DNA of 64,000 nucleotides, from the NCBI GenBank assembly GCA_016218725.1, contig JACRDB010000063.1, positions 1-64,000 on the forward strand, in the 5' to 3' direction. Positions within the stretch are counted from its first letter, which is position 1, and each line of letters opens with the position of its first letter. Source of the DNA: Deltaproteobacteria bacterium (GTDB taxonomy: Bacteria; Myxococcota_A; Polyangia; Polyangiales; Ga0077539). This document shows, one piece after another, positions 43,436 through 51,694 of the stretch. The position numbers and the translations under genes are program-made. Under the pieces are notes generated by a model. That model was not told where the DNA came from and searched no databases. It was given only the letters and a program-made list of their open reading frames with translations.

Positions 43436-45865
43436 ATGCGACGATGGTTTGCAGTGCTGTGGTTGTTCGGAGTGCTGGGAGGCTGCGACGGCGCGGCGCC
43501 CCCACCAACGGTGTCAGACGCCGCGGCCGACGCGCCAGGCGACCAGGGCGGCGACGTCGTGGCGCCTCTCGACGGGTCCGGCGACGCCAACCCGCCGCCT
43601 CCGGACACCGCTGCCCAGGAGGACAGCGCCCCGCCCGTCGACGGTCCGCCGCCGGCGGACGCCTCGTGCGGCGGGGCGGCGCAGCCCTGCTGCCCGGCCG
43701 GGGGGATGACCCCTCGCTGCGAGGCGGGCCTGCGATGCCAGGCCGACACCTGCCAGGGCTGCGAGGGGGCCCAGACCCTCTGCGGCGGAGAGTGTGTCGA
43801 CACGGCCAGCAGCGCGACGCACTGCGGCGCGTGCGGCCGCGCCTGCGCGGCGGGCGAGCTCTGCAGCGAGGGCGCCTGCCAGAGCGCATGCGCTCCGCCG
43901 GGGACGCTCTGCATGGGGGCGTGCGTACGCACCCAGTCCGACGCGAGCCACTGCGGCGGCTGCGGGATGCGCTGCATGCTGGCCAACGCCACGGCGGCCT
44001 GCACCGACGGGGCCTGCGCCGTGGCCGCCTGCGCGGAGGGCTTCGGCGACTGCGACGGGATGGCCGCAAACGGCTGCGAGACCGACCTGCGCACCAGCGC
44101 GGGCCACTGCGGCGCCTGCGGGCGCGCGTGCTCTGGGGGCGGCGCGGGCACCGCGAGCTGCGCGATGGGCACCTGCGGGCTCACCTGCGCCACGGGCCTC
44201 GCCGACTGCGACGGCGACCCGTCGAACGGCTGCGAGGCCGACACGCGGGTGAACACTGGCCACTGCGGTCGCTGCGGCAACGCGTGCCCCACGGTCGCCG
44301 GGGGCGCGGCCTGCGCGGCCGGGGTGTGCGGCGCCAGCGCCTGCGCCGCGGGCACGGCCGACTGCGACGGGATGCCAGCGACGATGTGCGAGACCAACAC
44401 CCGCACCTCGCTGGCCCACTGCGGCGGGTGCGGCCGCGCCTGCGCCCGCGCCAACGCGACGGCGGCCTGCACCGACGGCAACTGCGCGCTCACCGCATGC
44501 AACGCAGGCTTCGGTGACTGCGACATGGACCCGAACAACGGCTGCGAGACCAACCTCCGCACCTCGGCGGGGCACTGCGGCGCCTGCGGCGCGGCGTGCC
44601 CCTCCTTCGCGGGGGCCGCGGTAGAGTGCGCCGCGGGCGCGTGCCGGATCGCGGTCTGCCCGGCGGGCACGGGCAACTGCGACCGGATGGTCGCCAACGG
44701 CTGCGAGGTGAACACCAACACCTCGACGATGCACTGCGGCGCCTGCGGGGCGGCGTGCTCGTTCCCGCGCGCGGCGGCGAGCTGCTCCAGTGGGGCCTGC
44801 GTCCTGGGCGCCTGCGCGGCCCCCTACGCCAACTGCAACGGCCTGACCGCCGACGGCTGCGAGGTGAACACGTCGACGTCCGTGGCCCACTGCGGCGGCT
44901 GCGGCCGGCGCTGCGCGCTGGCGCACACCGCCACGCAGACCTGCGCCGCCGGGGCTTGCGGGATCGGCGCCTGCGCGGCGGGCTTCGGCAACTGCAACGG
45001 CATGACCGCCGACGGCTGCGAGACCAGCACCGCCACCAGCACCCGCCACTGCGGGATGTGTGGCCGCGCCTGCGCCGCCGGTGAGGTGTGCTCCGCGGGG
45101 GCATGCGTGCGCACCTGCGCCCCCGGCCAGACCAACTGCTCGGGCACCTGCGCCAGCCTCCCGACGGACCCGTCCAACTGCGGGATGTGCGGCCGGGTGT
45201 GCTCGATCCCGAACGCCACGGCGTCTTGCGCCGCCGGGGCATGCACCGTGGGTGTCTGCGCCTCGGGCTTCGGCAACTGCGACGGAAACGCAGCGAACGG
45301 CTGCGAGACCAACGTCGCCACCTCGACGGCGAACTGCGGCGCGTGCGGGCGGCTCTGCACCGCGGCCAACGGCACCGGGGCCTGCGTCGGGAGCCTCTGC
45401 TCGGTCGCCTCGTGCACGGCGGGCTTCGGCAACTGCAACGCCGACCCCGCGGACGGCTGCGAGTCCAACCTCCGCACGAACCCCTCGCACTGCAACGCCT
45501 GCGGGGCGGCCTGCTCGCTCAGCAACGCGACCTCGAACTGCGTCGCGGGCGTCTGTGGGATCCTCTCGTGCAACAGCGGGTACGGCAACTGCAACGGCAC
45601 CACGAGCGACGGCTGCGAGACAAACACCAACGGCACCACGTCCCACTGCGGGCGCTGCGGCAACGCGTGCCCGGCGCGCGACCACGCGCTGGCTTCGTGC
45701 AGCTCCGGCGCCTGCGGGATCGTCTGCAATCGCGACTACGGCAACTGCGACGGCGACACGACCAACGGCTGCGAGACCCACCTCCCGTCCAGCGAGCGGC
45801 ACTGCGGGCGCTGCGGCAACCGCTGCACCGGCACCTGCCAGCGAGGGATCTGCATCGGGATCTGA
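43436..45865 (+). CDS. Large Cys-rich repeat lipoprotein
   Basis: An 809-residue predicted lipoprotein. The signal MRRWFAVLWLFGVLGGC is followed by an Asp/Pro linker. The rest is 14 or so tandem units of about 45 residues, each with the pattern DCDGxxANGCETxxxTSxxHCGxCGxxC plus inner Cys pairs. Similar repeats occur in myxobacterial adhesin-like and metal-binding (MopE-type) surface proteins. The ATG at 43436 has AAGGAGG at 43422-43428. The 239-nt upstream gap contains an inverted pair CGACCA/TGGTCG at 43247-43266. A related repeat region is found in the convergent lipoprotein gene just downstream, so the two may work together or share an origin. The function is presumably structural or adhesive. 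Confidence 0.82.
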   Translation: MRRWFAVLWLFGVLGGCDGAAPPPTVSDAAADAPGDQGGDVVAPLDGSGDANPPPPDTAAQEDSAPPVDGPPPADASCGGAAQPCCPAGGMTPRCEAGLRCQADTCQGCEGAQTLCGGECVDTASSATHCGACGRACAAGELCSEGACQSACAPPGTLCMGACVRTQSDASHCGGCGMRCMLANATAACTDGACAVAACAEGFGDCDGMAANGCETDLRTSAGHCGACGRACSGGGAGTASCAMGTCGLTCATGLADCDGDPSNGCEADTRVNTGHCGRCGNACPTVAGGAACAAGVCGASACAAGTADCDGMPATMCETNTRTSLAHCGGCGRACARANATAACTDGNCALTACNAGFGDCDMDPNNGCETNLRTSAGHCGACGAACPSFAGAAVECAAGACRIAVCPAGTGNCDRMVANGCEVNTNTSTMHCGACGAACSFPRAAASCSSGACVLGACAAPYANCNGLTADGCEVNTSTSVAHCGGCGRRCALAHTATQTCAAGACGIGACAAGFGNCNGMTADGCETSTATSTRHCGMCGRACAAGEVCSAGACVRTCAPGQTNCSGTCASLPTDPSNCGMCGRVCSIPNATASCAAGACTVGVCASGFGNCDGNAANGCETNVATSTANCGACGRLCTAANGTGACVGSLCSVASCTAGFGNCNADPADGCESNLRTNPSHCNACGAACSLSNATSNCVAGVCGILSCNSGYGNCNGTTSDGCETNTNGTTSHCGRCGNACPARDHALASCSSGACGIVCNRDYGNCDGDTTNGCETHLPSSERHCGRCGNRCTGTCQRGICIGI

Positions 45866-45927
45866 CCCACCCCAAGCCCCGACAGAAGCGTCGCGCCGCG
45901 GCGCCCGCAGGGCCCCGGGGGCGCCCT

Positions 45928-47469
45928 TCACCCGCCTGGCCAGACGTAGCCCACGGTGCCCTCCAGCACGTACCCGCTGCGGGCGGCGCTGTCGCGCTCG
46001 GCTTCGCTCACCGTGTAGAAATGGTCGCCGCCGGAGTGGTAAAGCCGGAAGAGCGGCACGGCCCCGCAGCCCGGCGTGGGCGAGAGGTAGCCCAGCACGC
46101 CCTCGGCGGTGCCGGCGCCCTCACAGCCCGGGTCCAGGGTATAGAAATGAAACCGCGGGAGGAGGCAGCGGTAGAGCGGCACGAGCCCCGCGCCCGGAGC
46201 CGTGTAGAGGTAGAAGTAATCGTAGTTCTCGACGCGGAAGCCGCAGCACGCGGCCTCCCCGCGGTCCCGGGTGTAGAAATGCTCGCCGGAGCCGTCGTTG
46301 TAGGAGCGGTGGACGCCCGCGCGGCAGCCGGCCCCCTCGTCGCAGGCCCCGTTGCAGTTGTCGTCCCGGAGGTTGCACGCCTCCGCCGGCCGAAGACCAC
46401 AGCCGCCGCAGTGGGCCGGGTCCGTGGCGAGCGAAGCCTCGCAGCCGTTGGCCTCATCGCCGTCGCAGTCGCCGAAGCCGCCGTTGCAGGTGACGGCGCA
46501 GCGACCGCCCGCGCAGCGGGAGGTGCCGTTGGGCCTCGGGCCGCAGGCGCTGCCGCAACGGCCGCAGTGGGCGTCGTCCGTGGCCGTCGCGGCCTCGCAG
46601 CCGTTGGCGCCATTACCGTCGCAGTCGGCGTAGCCCCCGGCGCAGGCTCCCACGCCGCAGACCCCGAGGCGGCACGCGGGCGTCGCGTTCGGCACGCTGC
46701 AGGCGCGGCCGCAGGAGCCGCAGTGGGCCACCGTCGAGGACACGTCTACACAGCTCCCCGCGCAGCACCCCTGCGCCCCGGGGCAGGGCCTCGACGGGTT
46801 GCACCCGGCCACGCAGGCCCCCGCCACGCACAGGAGCCCCTCCACGCAGTGGGAGTCCGTGGTGCACGTCACGCACGCACGGGTTGAGGTGTCGCAGCGA
46901 CGCCCGGAGGGGCAGCCCTCGTCGGCCCGGCAGCCCGCCACGCAGCGGTTGCTCACCGGGTCGCAGTGCTGCGATGGCGGGCACCGGTCGCGCGCCGCGA
47001 GGCACGGGACGCAGCGCCCCGAGGCCACGTCGCACACGGGCCCCCCCGGGTCACCCTCGCACGAGACGTCCGTGGCGCAGCGCCTCGGCGCGTCCATCAC
47101 GTCAACGGGGGCGGTGTCCGCGGGCGCCGTGTCCGTCGGCGGGGCCGCGTCGGGGCTCGTGTCGGGGCCCGTGTCCATCCCCGTGTCCGGGGCCACGCCC
47201 GTGTCCGGGACCACGTCCGCAGGGGCAGGGCCCGTGTCCGGGGTGCTGTCCAGGGGAGGGGCGCCCGTGTCCGGGACCGCGGAGTCCTCGGGAGGCGCCC
47301 CGGTGTCCTGCCCGCCATCCCCCGGAGGCGCCGTGTCCATCGGGCTCGCGGCGTCCGGGGCGAGGTCCACGGTGGCCCCGTCATCCGCGGAGCAGGCGCC
47401 CAGGAGCCCCAGCGCCCCGAGCCCCGCCGCCATCCAACGCCAGCCTTCCCATGCCCTCCGGGTGCTCAC
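45928..47469 (-). CDS. Cys-rich repeat lipoprotein with DUF5648-like C-terminus
   Basis: A 513-residue predicted lipoprotein. A signal ending LGLLGAC is followed by a long Asp-Thr-Pro linker (about residues 40-100). A Cys-rich region comes next (RCPPSQHCDPVSNRCVAGC...), including three HCGxCGxxC-type units related to the neighbouring gene and a MopE-like motif (ACNLRDDNCNGACDEG). The C-terminal region of about 125 residues has HRSYNDGSGEHFYTRDRGE, FHFYTLDPGCEGAG and DHFYTVSEAERDSA, matching DUF5648-type domains with repeated HFYT. The start is GTG 47469. The architecture suggests an anchored surface protein with a ligand-binding tip. It converges with the large Cys-rich gene. Confidence 0.82.
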   Translation of the reverse strand: MSTRRAWEGWRWMAAGLGALGLLGACSADDGATVDLAPDAASPMDTAPPGDGGQDTGAPPEDSAVPDTGAPPLDSTPDTGPAPADVVPDTGVAPDTGMDTGPDTSPDAAPPTDTAPADTAPVDVMDAPRRCATDVSCEGDPGGPVCDVASGRCVPCLAARDRCPPSQHCDPVSNRCVAGCRADEGCPSGRRCDTSTRACVTCTTDSHCVEGLLCVAGACVAGCNPSRPCPGAQGCCAGSCVDVSSTVAHCGSCGRACSVPNATPACRLGVCGVGACAGGYADCDGNGANGCEAATATDDAHCGRCGSACGPRPNGTSRCAGGRCAVTCNGGFGDCDGDEANGCEASLATDPAHCGGCGLRPAEACNLRDDNCNGACDEGAGCRAGVHRSYNDGSGEHFYTRDRGEAACCGFRVENYDYFYLYTAPGAGLVPLYRCLLPRFHFYTLDPGCEGAGTAEGVLGYLSPTPGCGAVPLFRLYHSGGDHFYTVSEAERDSAARSGYVLEGTVGYVWPGG

Positions 47470-47692
47470 CGGGAGAGCGTAGCACTTTCCAGGAAATCCA
47501 TGGGTTTTCACCCTGGTTTGTGACAGAATATGTCCGCAGGAAGTTGCGGTGTGGGGTGGGTGGGGCCTAGTGTTGGGGCATCGCGGCCATGGATGACCCA
47601 TGGTGGGGCAGCGCGAGGGTTCCGCGACGGCCCCTACAAACAAACACCGCGGTCTCGTGAACTCTCTGCGACGAGCAGAAAGGGCGACGATC

Positions 47693-48226
47693 ATGGCAGA
47701 CGGACTGAACAGGGCGATGTTGATCGGGAACCTCGGCTCCGACCCGGAGCTTCGGTTCACCAACAACAACCGGGGGAAGCTTAGCTTCCGCATGGCCACC
47801 ACGGAGTCCTACAAGGACCAGAGCGGCGAGCGGAAGGAGGTGACCCACTGGCACAACGTGGTGCTCTGGGGCGCGCGGGCCGAGTGGCTCTCGAAGGCCC
47901 TGTCCAAGGGCTCCAAGGTCTTCGTGGAGGGCCGGATCGAGACGCGCTCCTACGACGACAAGGACGGGGTCAAGCGGAACATCACGGAGGTGGTGGCCAG
48001 CAACCTGATCCTGATGGACGGCCGTCGGGACCACGCGGGCGCGGGCGCCGGGGCTGGGGCCTCCGGGGGCGGCGATCCCTCTCACGGCGGTGGCGGAGGC
48101 GGTCCGCGGCTGGTCAAGCCGTCGCCCGCCGCGGCCCCTGCCGCCAAGGGCCCGAGCCCGGACGATTTCCCGCCCGATGAGTTCGGCGGCGGAGCCCCCG
48201 GCGGCGACGACGACATCCCCTTCTGA
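47693..48226 (+). CDS. ssb: Single-stranded DNA-binding protein
   Basis: A 177-residue SSB. The N-terminal OB fold (about 1-115) has the family start LNRAMLIGNLGSDPELRFTNN, then FRMATTESYKDQSGERKEVTHWHNVVLWG, LSKGSKVFVEGRIETRSYDDKDG and TEVVASNLILMDGR. A Gly/Ala/Pro-rich disordered linker leads to the acidic tip DDDIPF that recruits replication and repair partners. It binds ssDNA as a tetramer during replication, recombination and repair. The ATG at 47693 matches the family start. The 223-nt divergent gap upstream should hold its promoter; no LexA box was recognised. Confidence 0.96.
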   Translation: MADGLNRAMLIGNLGSDPELRFTNNNRGKLSFRMATTESYKDQSGERKEVTHWHNVVLWGARAEWLSKALSKGSKVFVEGRIETRSYDDKDGVKRNITEVVASNLILMDGRRDHAGAGAGAGASGGGDPSHGGGGGGPRLVKPSPAAAPAAKGPSPDDFPPDEFGGGAPGGDDDIPF

Positions 48227-48236
48227 GGGGCAAAGC

Positions 48237-48923
48237 TCAATCCCGCCGGCTGCCGAACAACTGCAGGAGCCGCAGGAACACGTTGATGAAGTCCAGGTAG
48301 AGCACCAGCGCGCCCTGCACGGCGCCGTTCTCGCCGAGCTGCGGCGCCATGTCCTTGAGCATCTGCGTGTCGTAGGCGATGAGCCCCGTGAACACCACCA
48401 CGCCCGCCACGGAGGCGATCCAGGACACCATCGGCGAGCCCAAAAAGAGGTTCACCACGCTCGCCAGAATGACCCCCACGAGGCCCATCAAGAGGAAGCT
48501 CCCCCAGGAGGCCAGGCTCTTTTTTGTCAAGAGCCCGTAGGCGCTCATGGCCGTGAAGGTCCCCGCGGTGATCAGAAACGCCGTCGCCAGGCTCGCGCCC
48601 GTGTACACCCAGAAGAGCCCCGAGAGCCCCACCCCCGTCAACCCCGCGTAGAGCACGAAGAGACCCCCCGCCACCGGAGGCGACACCGTGCGCGCCAGCG
48701 GGGTGAAGGCCAGCGCCAGCACCACCTGGAGGATCAGCACCCCCCAGATGAGGCCGGTGCCATAGAGCATCGTCATCAGCTCCGGCAGGGCCGAGACGCC
48801 CGCGGCGACAAAGCCCGTCACGCCAAGGCCAATGGCCATCCAGCGGTAGACGCGGGCCAGGAAGGCCTCGGTCTGGGTCAGCTCCCAGGTGGCAGCCTGG
48901 GGATAGTAGGGTGCCGGTTGCAT
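48237..48923 (-). CDS. Bax inhibitor-1/YccA family membrane protein
   Basis: A 228-residue integral membrane protein with seven predicted helices. The family pattern is clear: FLARVYRWMAIGLGVTGFVAAG near the start, GLFVLYAGLTGVGLSGLFWVYTGASLATAFLITAGTFTAMSAYG in the middle, and GLIAYDTQMLKDMAPQ followed by ALVLYLDFINVFLRLLQLFGSR at the end (Asp residues of the Ca2+-leak site). BI-1-like proteins act as pH-gated Ca2+ leak channels or interact with membrane proteases. The ATG at 48923 has AGGAGG (minus strand, 48932-48937) 8 nt upstream. It is convergent with ssb, 10 nt apart. Confidence 0.9.
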   Translation of the reverse strand: MQPAPYYPQAATWELTQTEAFLARVYRWMAIGLGVTGFVAAGVSALPELMTMLYGTGLIWGVLILQVVLALAFTPLARTVSPPVAGGLFVLYAGLTGVGLSGLFWVYTGASLATAFLITAGTFTAMSAYGLLTKKSLASWGSFLLMGLVGVILASVVNLFLGSPMVSWIASVAGVVVFTGLIAYDTQMLKDMAPQLGENGAVQGALVLYLDFINVFLRLLQLFGSRRD

Positions 48924-49175
48924 CAGGGTATCCTCCTACCCGGGGAGGTTCAGGACCCCAGGCAGCGTCCTCGGGAGTGTAACCACCGCCCGAGAGCACG
49001 CCAGGGACCCGACTGGAGCCTCCAGGAGACCCCTACCCCACCCGTCGGGGCCCGACCGCACCCTCCCTATTGCCATGGCTGTTGCATTTTCTCCCAACTA
49101 TAGCCTTACATCCCCCCCCGACGGCCTATCGGACGCCGGTTGCAGCCTTCCGAGGGTGCTACGGTGCGGTCCCTG

Positions 49176-49718
49176 ATGGCCTGGAAGGACCGCGAGGCGC
49201 CCTCTCTGGAGGACCCCGAGGCGCTCTTCAGCACGCGAAGGAGCGCCCGCAGGGCCCCTCCCTTCGGGTTCGTGCTGGAGGAGCTGAGCGCCCTCAAGCC
49301 GGAGACGCGCTGGATGTTCGGGTGCTTCGCGCTCTATGTGGGGGACAAGGTGACGCTCATCCTGAGGGAGCGCCCGCAGCACCCCGAGGACAACGGGGTG
49401 TGGCTCGCGACCTCCGTGGCCCACCATGGGAGCCTGCGGGCCGAGCTGCCGTCCCTGCGGCACATCGCCCTCTTTGGCGGCCCCGTGAGCGACTGGCAGG
49501 TGCTCCCCTCGGAGGCCGACACCTTCGAGGAGGAGGTGCTCCGGGCCTGCGCGATGGTGCGGGCCGGAGACCCCCGGATCGGGAGGGTGCCCGCGGCCCG
49601 CAAGCGCGCGCTCAAAGCGCCCGCGGGCGCGGCGAGGGCGCCCGGTGCCGCGCCCAGGAAGGGCGGTGCCGCCGGAGCGAGCGCGAAGCCCCGGAGGCCC
49701 TCGGCGAAGCGGCGCTGA
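49176..49718 (+). CDS. TfoX-like N-terminal domain protein (tentative)
   Basis: A 180-residue protein. Residues about 30-115 (FVLEELSALKPETRWMFGCFALYVGDKVTLILRERPQHPEDNGVWLATS) resemble the TfoX/Sxy N-terminal fold, where a short MFGxxA/Y...G motif is usual. The C-terminal third is Lys/Arg/Ala/Pro-rich (ARKRALKAPAGAARAPGAAPRKGG...AKPRRPSAKRR) and may bind nucleic acid. The ATG at 49176 precedes the conserved domain. Upstream lies a 252-nt gap shared with the BI-1 gene. TfoX proteins regulate competence in some Proteobacteria, but this link is not established for myxobacteria. Confidence 0.55.
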   Translation: MAWKDREAPSLEDPEALFSTRRSARRAPPFGFVLEELSALKPETRWMFGCFALYVGDKVTLILRERPQHPEDNGVWLATSVAHHGSLRAELPSLRHIALFGGPVSDWQVLPSEADTFEEEVLRACAMVRAGDPRIGRVPAARKRALKAPAGAARAPGAAPRKGGAAGASAKPRRPSAKRR

Positions 49719-49901
49719 CCGCCACGGCGCGGTGAGGGCGGTGGGTCCGGGGCCCCTCGGCGCTCGCCACGGAGAGGAAGACATACGCAAGGAGCCAGAG
49801 GAGGTCGGCCATGGACGTCCCCCGAGCAAGGGCCGTACCTCGCGCGAAAGCCCGTGTTTTCAAGCACTCTCAGGGAGCACCGCGGCGCCCTGGACGCGTT
49901 G

Positions 49902-49921
49902 GGTGTCTCCCGGGAGACACC
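49902..49921 (-). terminator. Perfect 20-bp palindrome after the BolA gene
   Basis: A GGTGTCTCCC/GGGAGACACC palindrome starts 1 nt after the BolA stop on the minus strand. It would form a tight hairpin closing the BolA operon. There is no T-tract, so it may instead be a stabilising 3' end. Confidence 0.5.
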
Positions 49922-49922
49922 T

Positions 49923-50171
49923 TCACGCGGTGCGCGTGGTCAGGGAGTCAATGGCATGCACGGGCGCGTCGTCACCCTTCATCAAGGGCGCGATGGCGGC
50001 GTACACCAGCCGGTGGCTCTCCAGCATGGAGCGGCCCTCGAAGGCGCCGGAGAGCACCGTGAGGGTGTAGTGCCCCACGGCGCCGGTGACCGTCACCCGC
50101 GCGTCGGGCATGGCCCTCACGATGGCTTCTCGGAGGGCGTCGTGGGCGTCGGGCATTCCCTGGGCGTGCAT
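49923..50171 (-). CDS. BolA family protein
   Basis: An 82-residue BolA-like protein with the class II KH-like fold. Visible features are ALREAIVRAMPDARVTVTGAVGHYTLTVLSGAFEGRSMLESHRLVYAAIAPLM, with the family's conserved His in ESHRLVY. BolA proteins bind monothiol glutaredoxins and bridge Fe-S clusters or regulate transcription. The second His usually placed in the HxxxxxxC/H segment is within VGHY. It lies 10 nt downstream of the IscA-rhodanese gene, an Fe-S-related context that supports the call. A perfect palindrome follows the stop. Confidence 0.88.
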   Translation of the reverse strand: MHAQGMPDAHDALREAIVRAMPDARVTVTGAVGHYTLTVLSGAFEGRSMLESHRLVYAAIAPLMKGDDAPVHAIDSLTTRTA

Positions 50172-50181
50172 GGCAGGGACC

Positions 50182-50781
50182 TTAGTACCGCCGGAGCGCC
50201 GGGTCCACGGTCACCGCCCAGGCATCGATGCCGCCCTGGACGTTGTACACCTTGCGGAAGCCCTTTCGGGTGTAGCGCTCCGCGGCCGCGGCGCTGCGGA
50301 TCCCGTGGTGACAGAGGAACGCCAGGGGCGCTCCCCGGTCCAGGGCGTCGAGCTTCGCCTCGCCGTCGGAGTCCAGGTGCAGCGAGCCCGGCACCAGGCA
50401 GAGGAGCCTCTCGGCGTCCGTGCGGACGTCCACCAGGGTGAGCTCGCCCCGGTCCAGGAGCTCCCTCGCCTGGCGCGGCGAGAGCTGCCCCACGGGCTCC
50501 GGCTGGAGCGTGTCCTTGAGCCGGAAGCCCCCGCCATCGGGGCCCGGGACGTGGTCGATCACCAGCGCCTCGATGCGCGTGCGAGACGCGGGATCTACGT
50601 AGAAGGTCACGCCGCTGTCCGTGGTGACCGCCACGTCCGAGCCCCCCTTGGGGCCGTAGTAGAGGTCGTACTCGAAGCGCGAGGACACCTCCAGGTGGAG
50701 CACGTCCTCGCCGGCCTCGGCCTCGGCCTCGCGGAAGGCCCTGGCCGCGGCCTCCGTCACCGTGATCAACGCGTCGCTCAT
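50182..50781 (-). CDS. IscA/HesB-like domain fused to rhodanese
   Basis: A 199-residue fusion. Residues about 4-95 (LITVTEAAARAFREAEAEAGEDVLHLEVSSRFEYDLYYGPKGGSDVAVTTDSGVTFYVDPAS) match the HesB/IscA fold. The three cluster-binding Cys of IscA proteins are missing: no Cys follows GGGFRLKD. Residues about 97-199 are a rhodanese domain (LLDRGELTLVDVRTDAERLL) with catalytic Cys in FLCHHGIRSAAAAERY, a 'single-domain GlpE-like' active loop. It could move sulfur without holding a cluster. It is followed by BolA and preceded by a small conserved gene on the minus strand, forming a three-gene operon. Confidence 0.8.
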   Translation of the reverse strand: MSDALITVTEAAARAFREAEAEAGEDVLHLEVSSRFEYDLYYGPKGGSDVAVTTDSGVTFYVDPASRTRIEALVIDHVPGPDGGGFRLKDTLQPEPVGQLSPRQARELLDRGELTLVDVRTDAERLLCLVPGSLHLDSDGEAKLDALDRGAPLAFLCHHGIRSAAAAERYTRKGFRKVYNVQGGIDAWAVTVDPALRRY

Positions 50782-50788
50782 GGACGCT

Positions 50789-51070
50789 TTATGGTTCCTC
50801 CGGCTCCGACGTCGAGCCCCCGGGAGGGTCCCTCGGCGGAGGCCTCTGCTCCGGGTGGAGCGTCACCAGCGCAGGCCCCTCGGGGGTCCAGCGAAGCTTC
50901 GGCTCGGCCCCCAGCACCAGCGCCGCCTCGCGGAGCTTCTGCGCGCTCACCCGGAAGGTCCCGTCGGGCTCGGGCTCGTCCTTCATGACCTCGTGGGTCA
51001 CCGGGACCGAGACCCACGCCTCCTCCGTGGTCAACCGCTGCATCCGAACCGCTACGCTGTAGGTCGGCAT
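50789..51070 (-). CDS. Small conserved hypothetical protein in the BolA operon
   Basis: A 93-residue protein, from ATG 51070 (an ATG at 51085 is also in frame). It has one alpha/beta segment (MPTYSVAVRMQRLTTEEAWVSVPVTHEVMKDEPEPDGTFRVSAQKLREAALVLGAEPKLRWTPEGPALVTLHPEQ) and a Pro-rich tail. It lies 7 nt upstream of the IscA-rhodanese gene and is probably co-transcribed with it and bolA. No known domain; an Fe-S link is inferred from context only. Confidence 0.6.
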   Translation of the reverse strand: MPTYSVAVRMQRLTTEEAWVSVPVTHEVMKDEPEPDGTFRVSAQKLREAALVLGAEPKLRWTPEGPALVTLHPEQRPPPRDPPGGSTSEPEEP

Positions 51071-51120
51071 CGCGCCGACGAGCATGCCACGACCCCGCCG
51101 CGCGATGCTACGCTCCAGCC

Positions 51121-51633
51121 ATGGCCCTCCGGAGGCCCCGCCCGACCGTGTACCACCCCCTCGCGGCGCTGGCCTTCGTGGCCCAGCCCCACTGCGCGGC
51201 CACCACGCCCGAAGCGCGACCCACCCACGCGCCGAACCCGACGGAGCCCGCTCCGGTCTGCCAGACCGACCCCTGGGGCGCATGCGAGGCCTCGGCCCTC
51301 GGGAGCCTCCGGACCGTGGAGATCCGCGTCCAGGCCGCGTGGTGGGACGTCACCCAGGAGCTCGCCCGGGACCGCGCCGCGAGGGACGTCATCGCCGTGC
51401 ACTGCCGTGACGAGAAGCTCTCGCGCCTCACCGCGCTCCGGCGCCTGGTGGAGGCGCACGGACAGCGCCTCCGGGAGCGCCTCGCGGCGAGGGACCGGGA
51501 GGGCGTCCGGCACGAGCTGGCGCTCCTGCGGGCCGCCCAGGCCCACGCCGAGGAGGCCCTGGACCAGAGCCGGCAATGCATCGGCGGAGGCGTTGCCAGG
51601 GTGAGCACCGTGGACCCGCGTCGACAGGTGTAG
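51121..51633 (+). CDS. Hypothetical exported helical protein
   Basis: A 170-residue protein. The N-terminus (MALRRPRPTVYHPLAALAFVAQPHCAA) looks like a weak signal peptide. A linker with Cys pairs (VCQTDPWGACEAS) and a long amphipathic helical region rich in Arg/Ala/Leu (LRRLVEAHGQRLRERLAARDREGVRHELALLRAAQAHAEEALDQS) ending in Cys follow. It is probably periplasmic. It is divergent from the 93-residue gene and 46-61 nt upstream of the parvulin operon. I do not recognise the family. Confidence 0.6.
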   Translation: MALRRPRPTVYHPLAALAFVAQPHCAATTPEARPTHAPNPTEPAPVCQTDPWGACEASALGSLRTVEIRVQAAWWDVTQELARDRAARDVIAVHCRDEKLSRLTALRRLVEAHGQRLRERLAARDREGVRHELALLRAAQAHAEEALDQSRQCIGGGVARVSTVDPRRQV

Positions 51634-51694
51634 ACGCTCGTCCCGCCACGAAATCGCAACACGCGAACGCGCCCGCGGTGTGTATGCTCCGGGT

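Noticed and set aside
43800..45860. CRISPR-like array
   Set aside because: The regular spacing comes from protein-level Cys repeats in frame; there are no identical DNA repeats with unique spacers.
43514..45931. Long minus-strand open frame antisense to the Cys-rich lipoprotein
   Set aside because: It is an Ala/Arg/Val-rich mirror of the repeat units. The sense strand has a Shine-Dalgarno, signal peptide and conserved Cys repeats.
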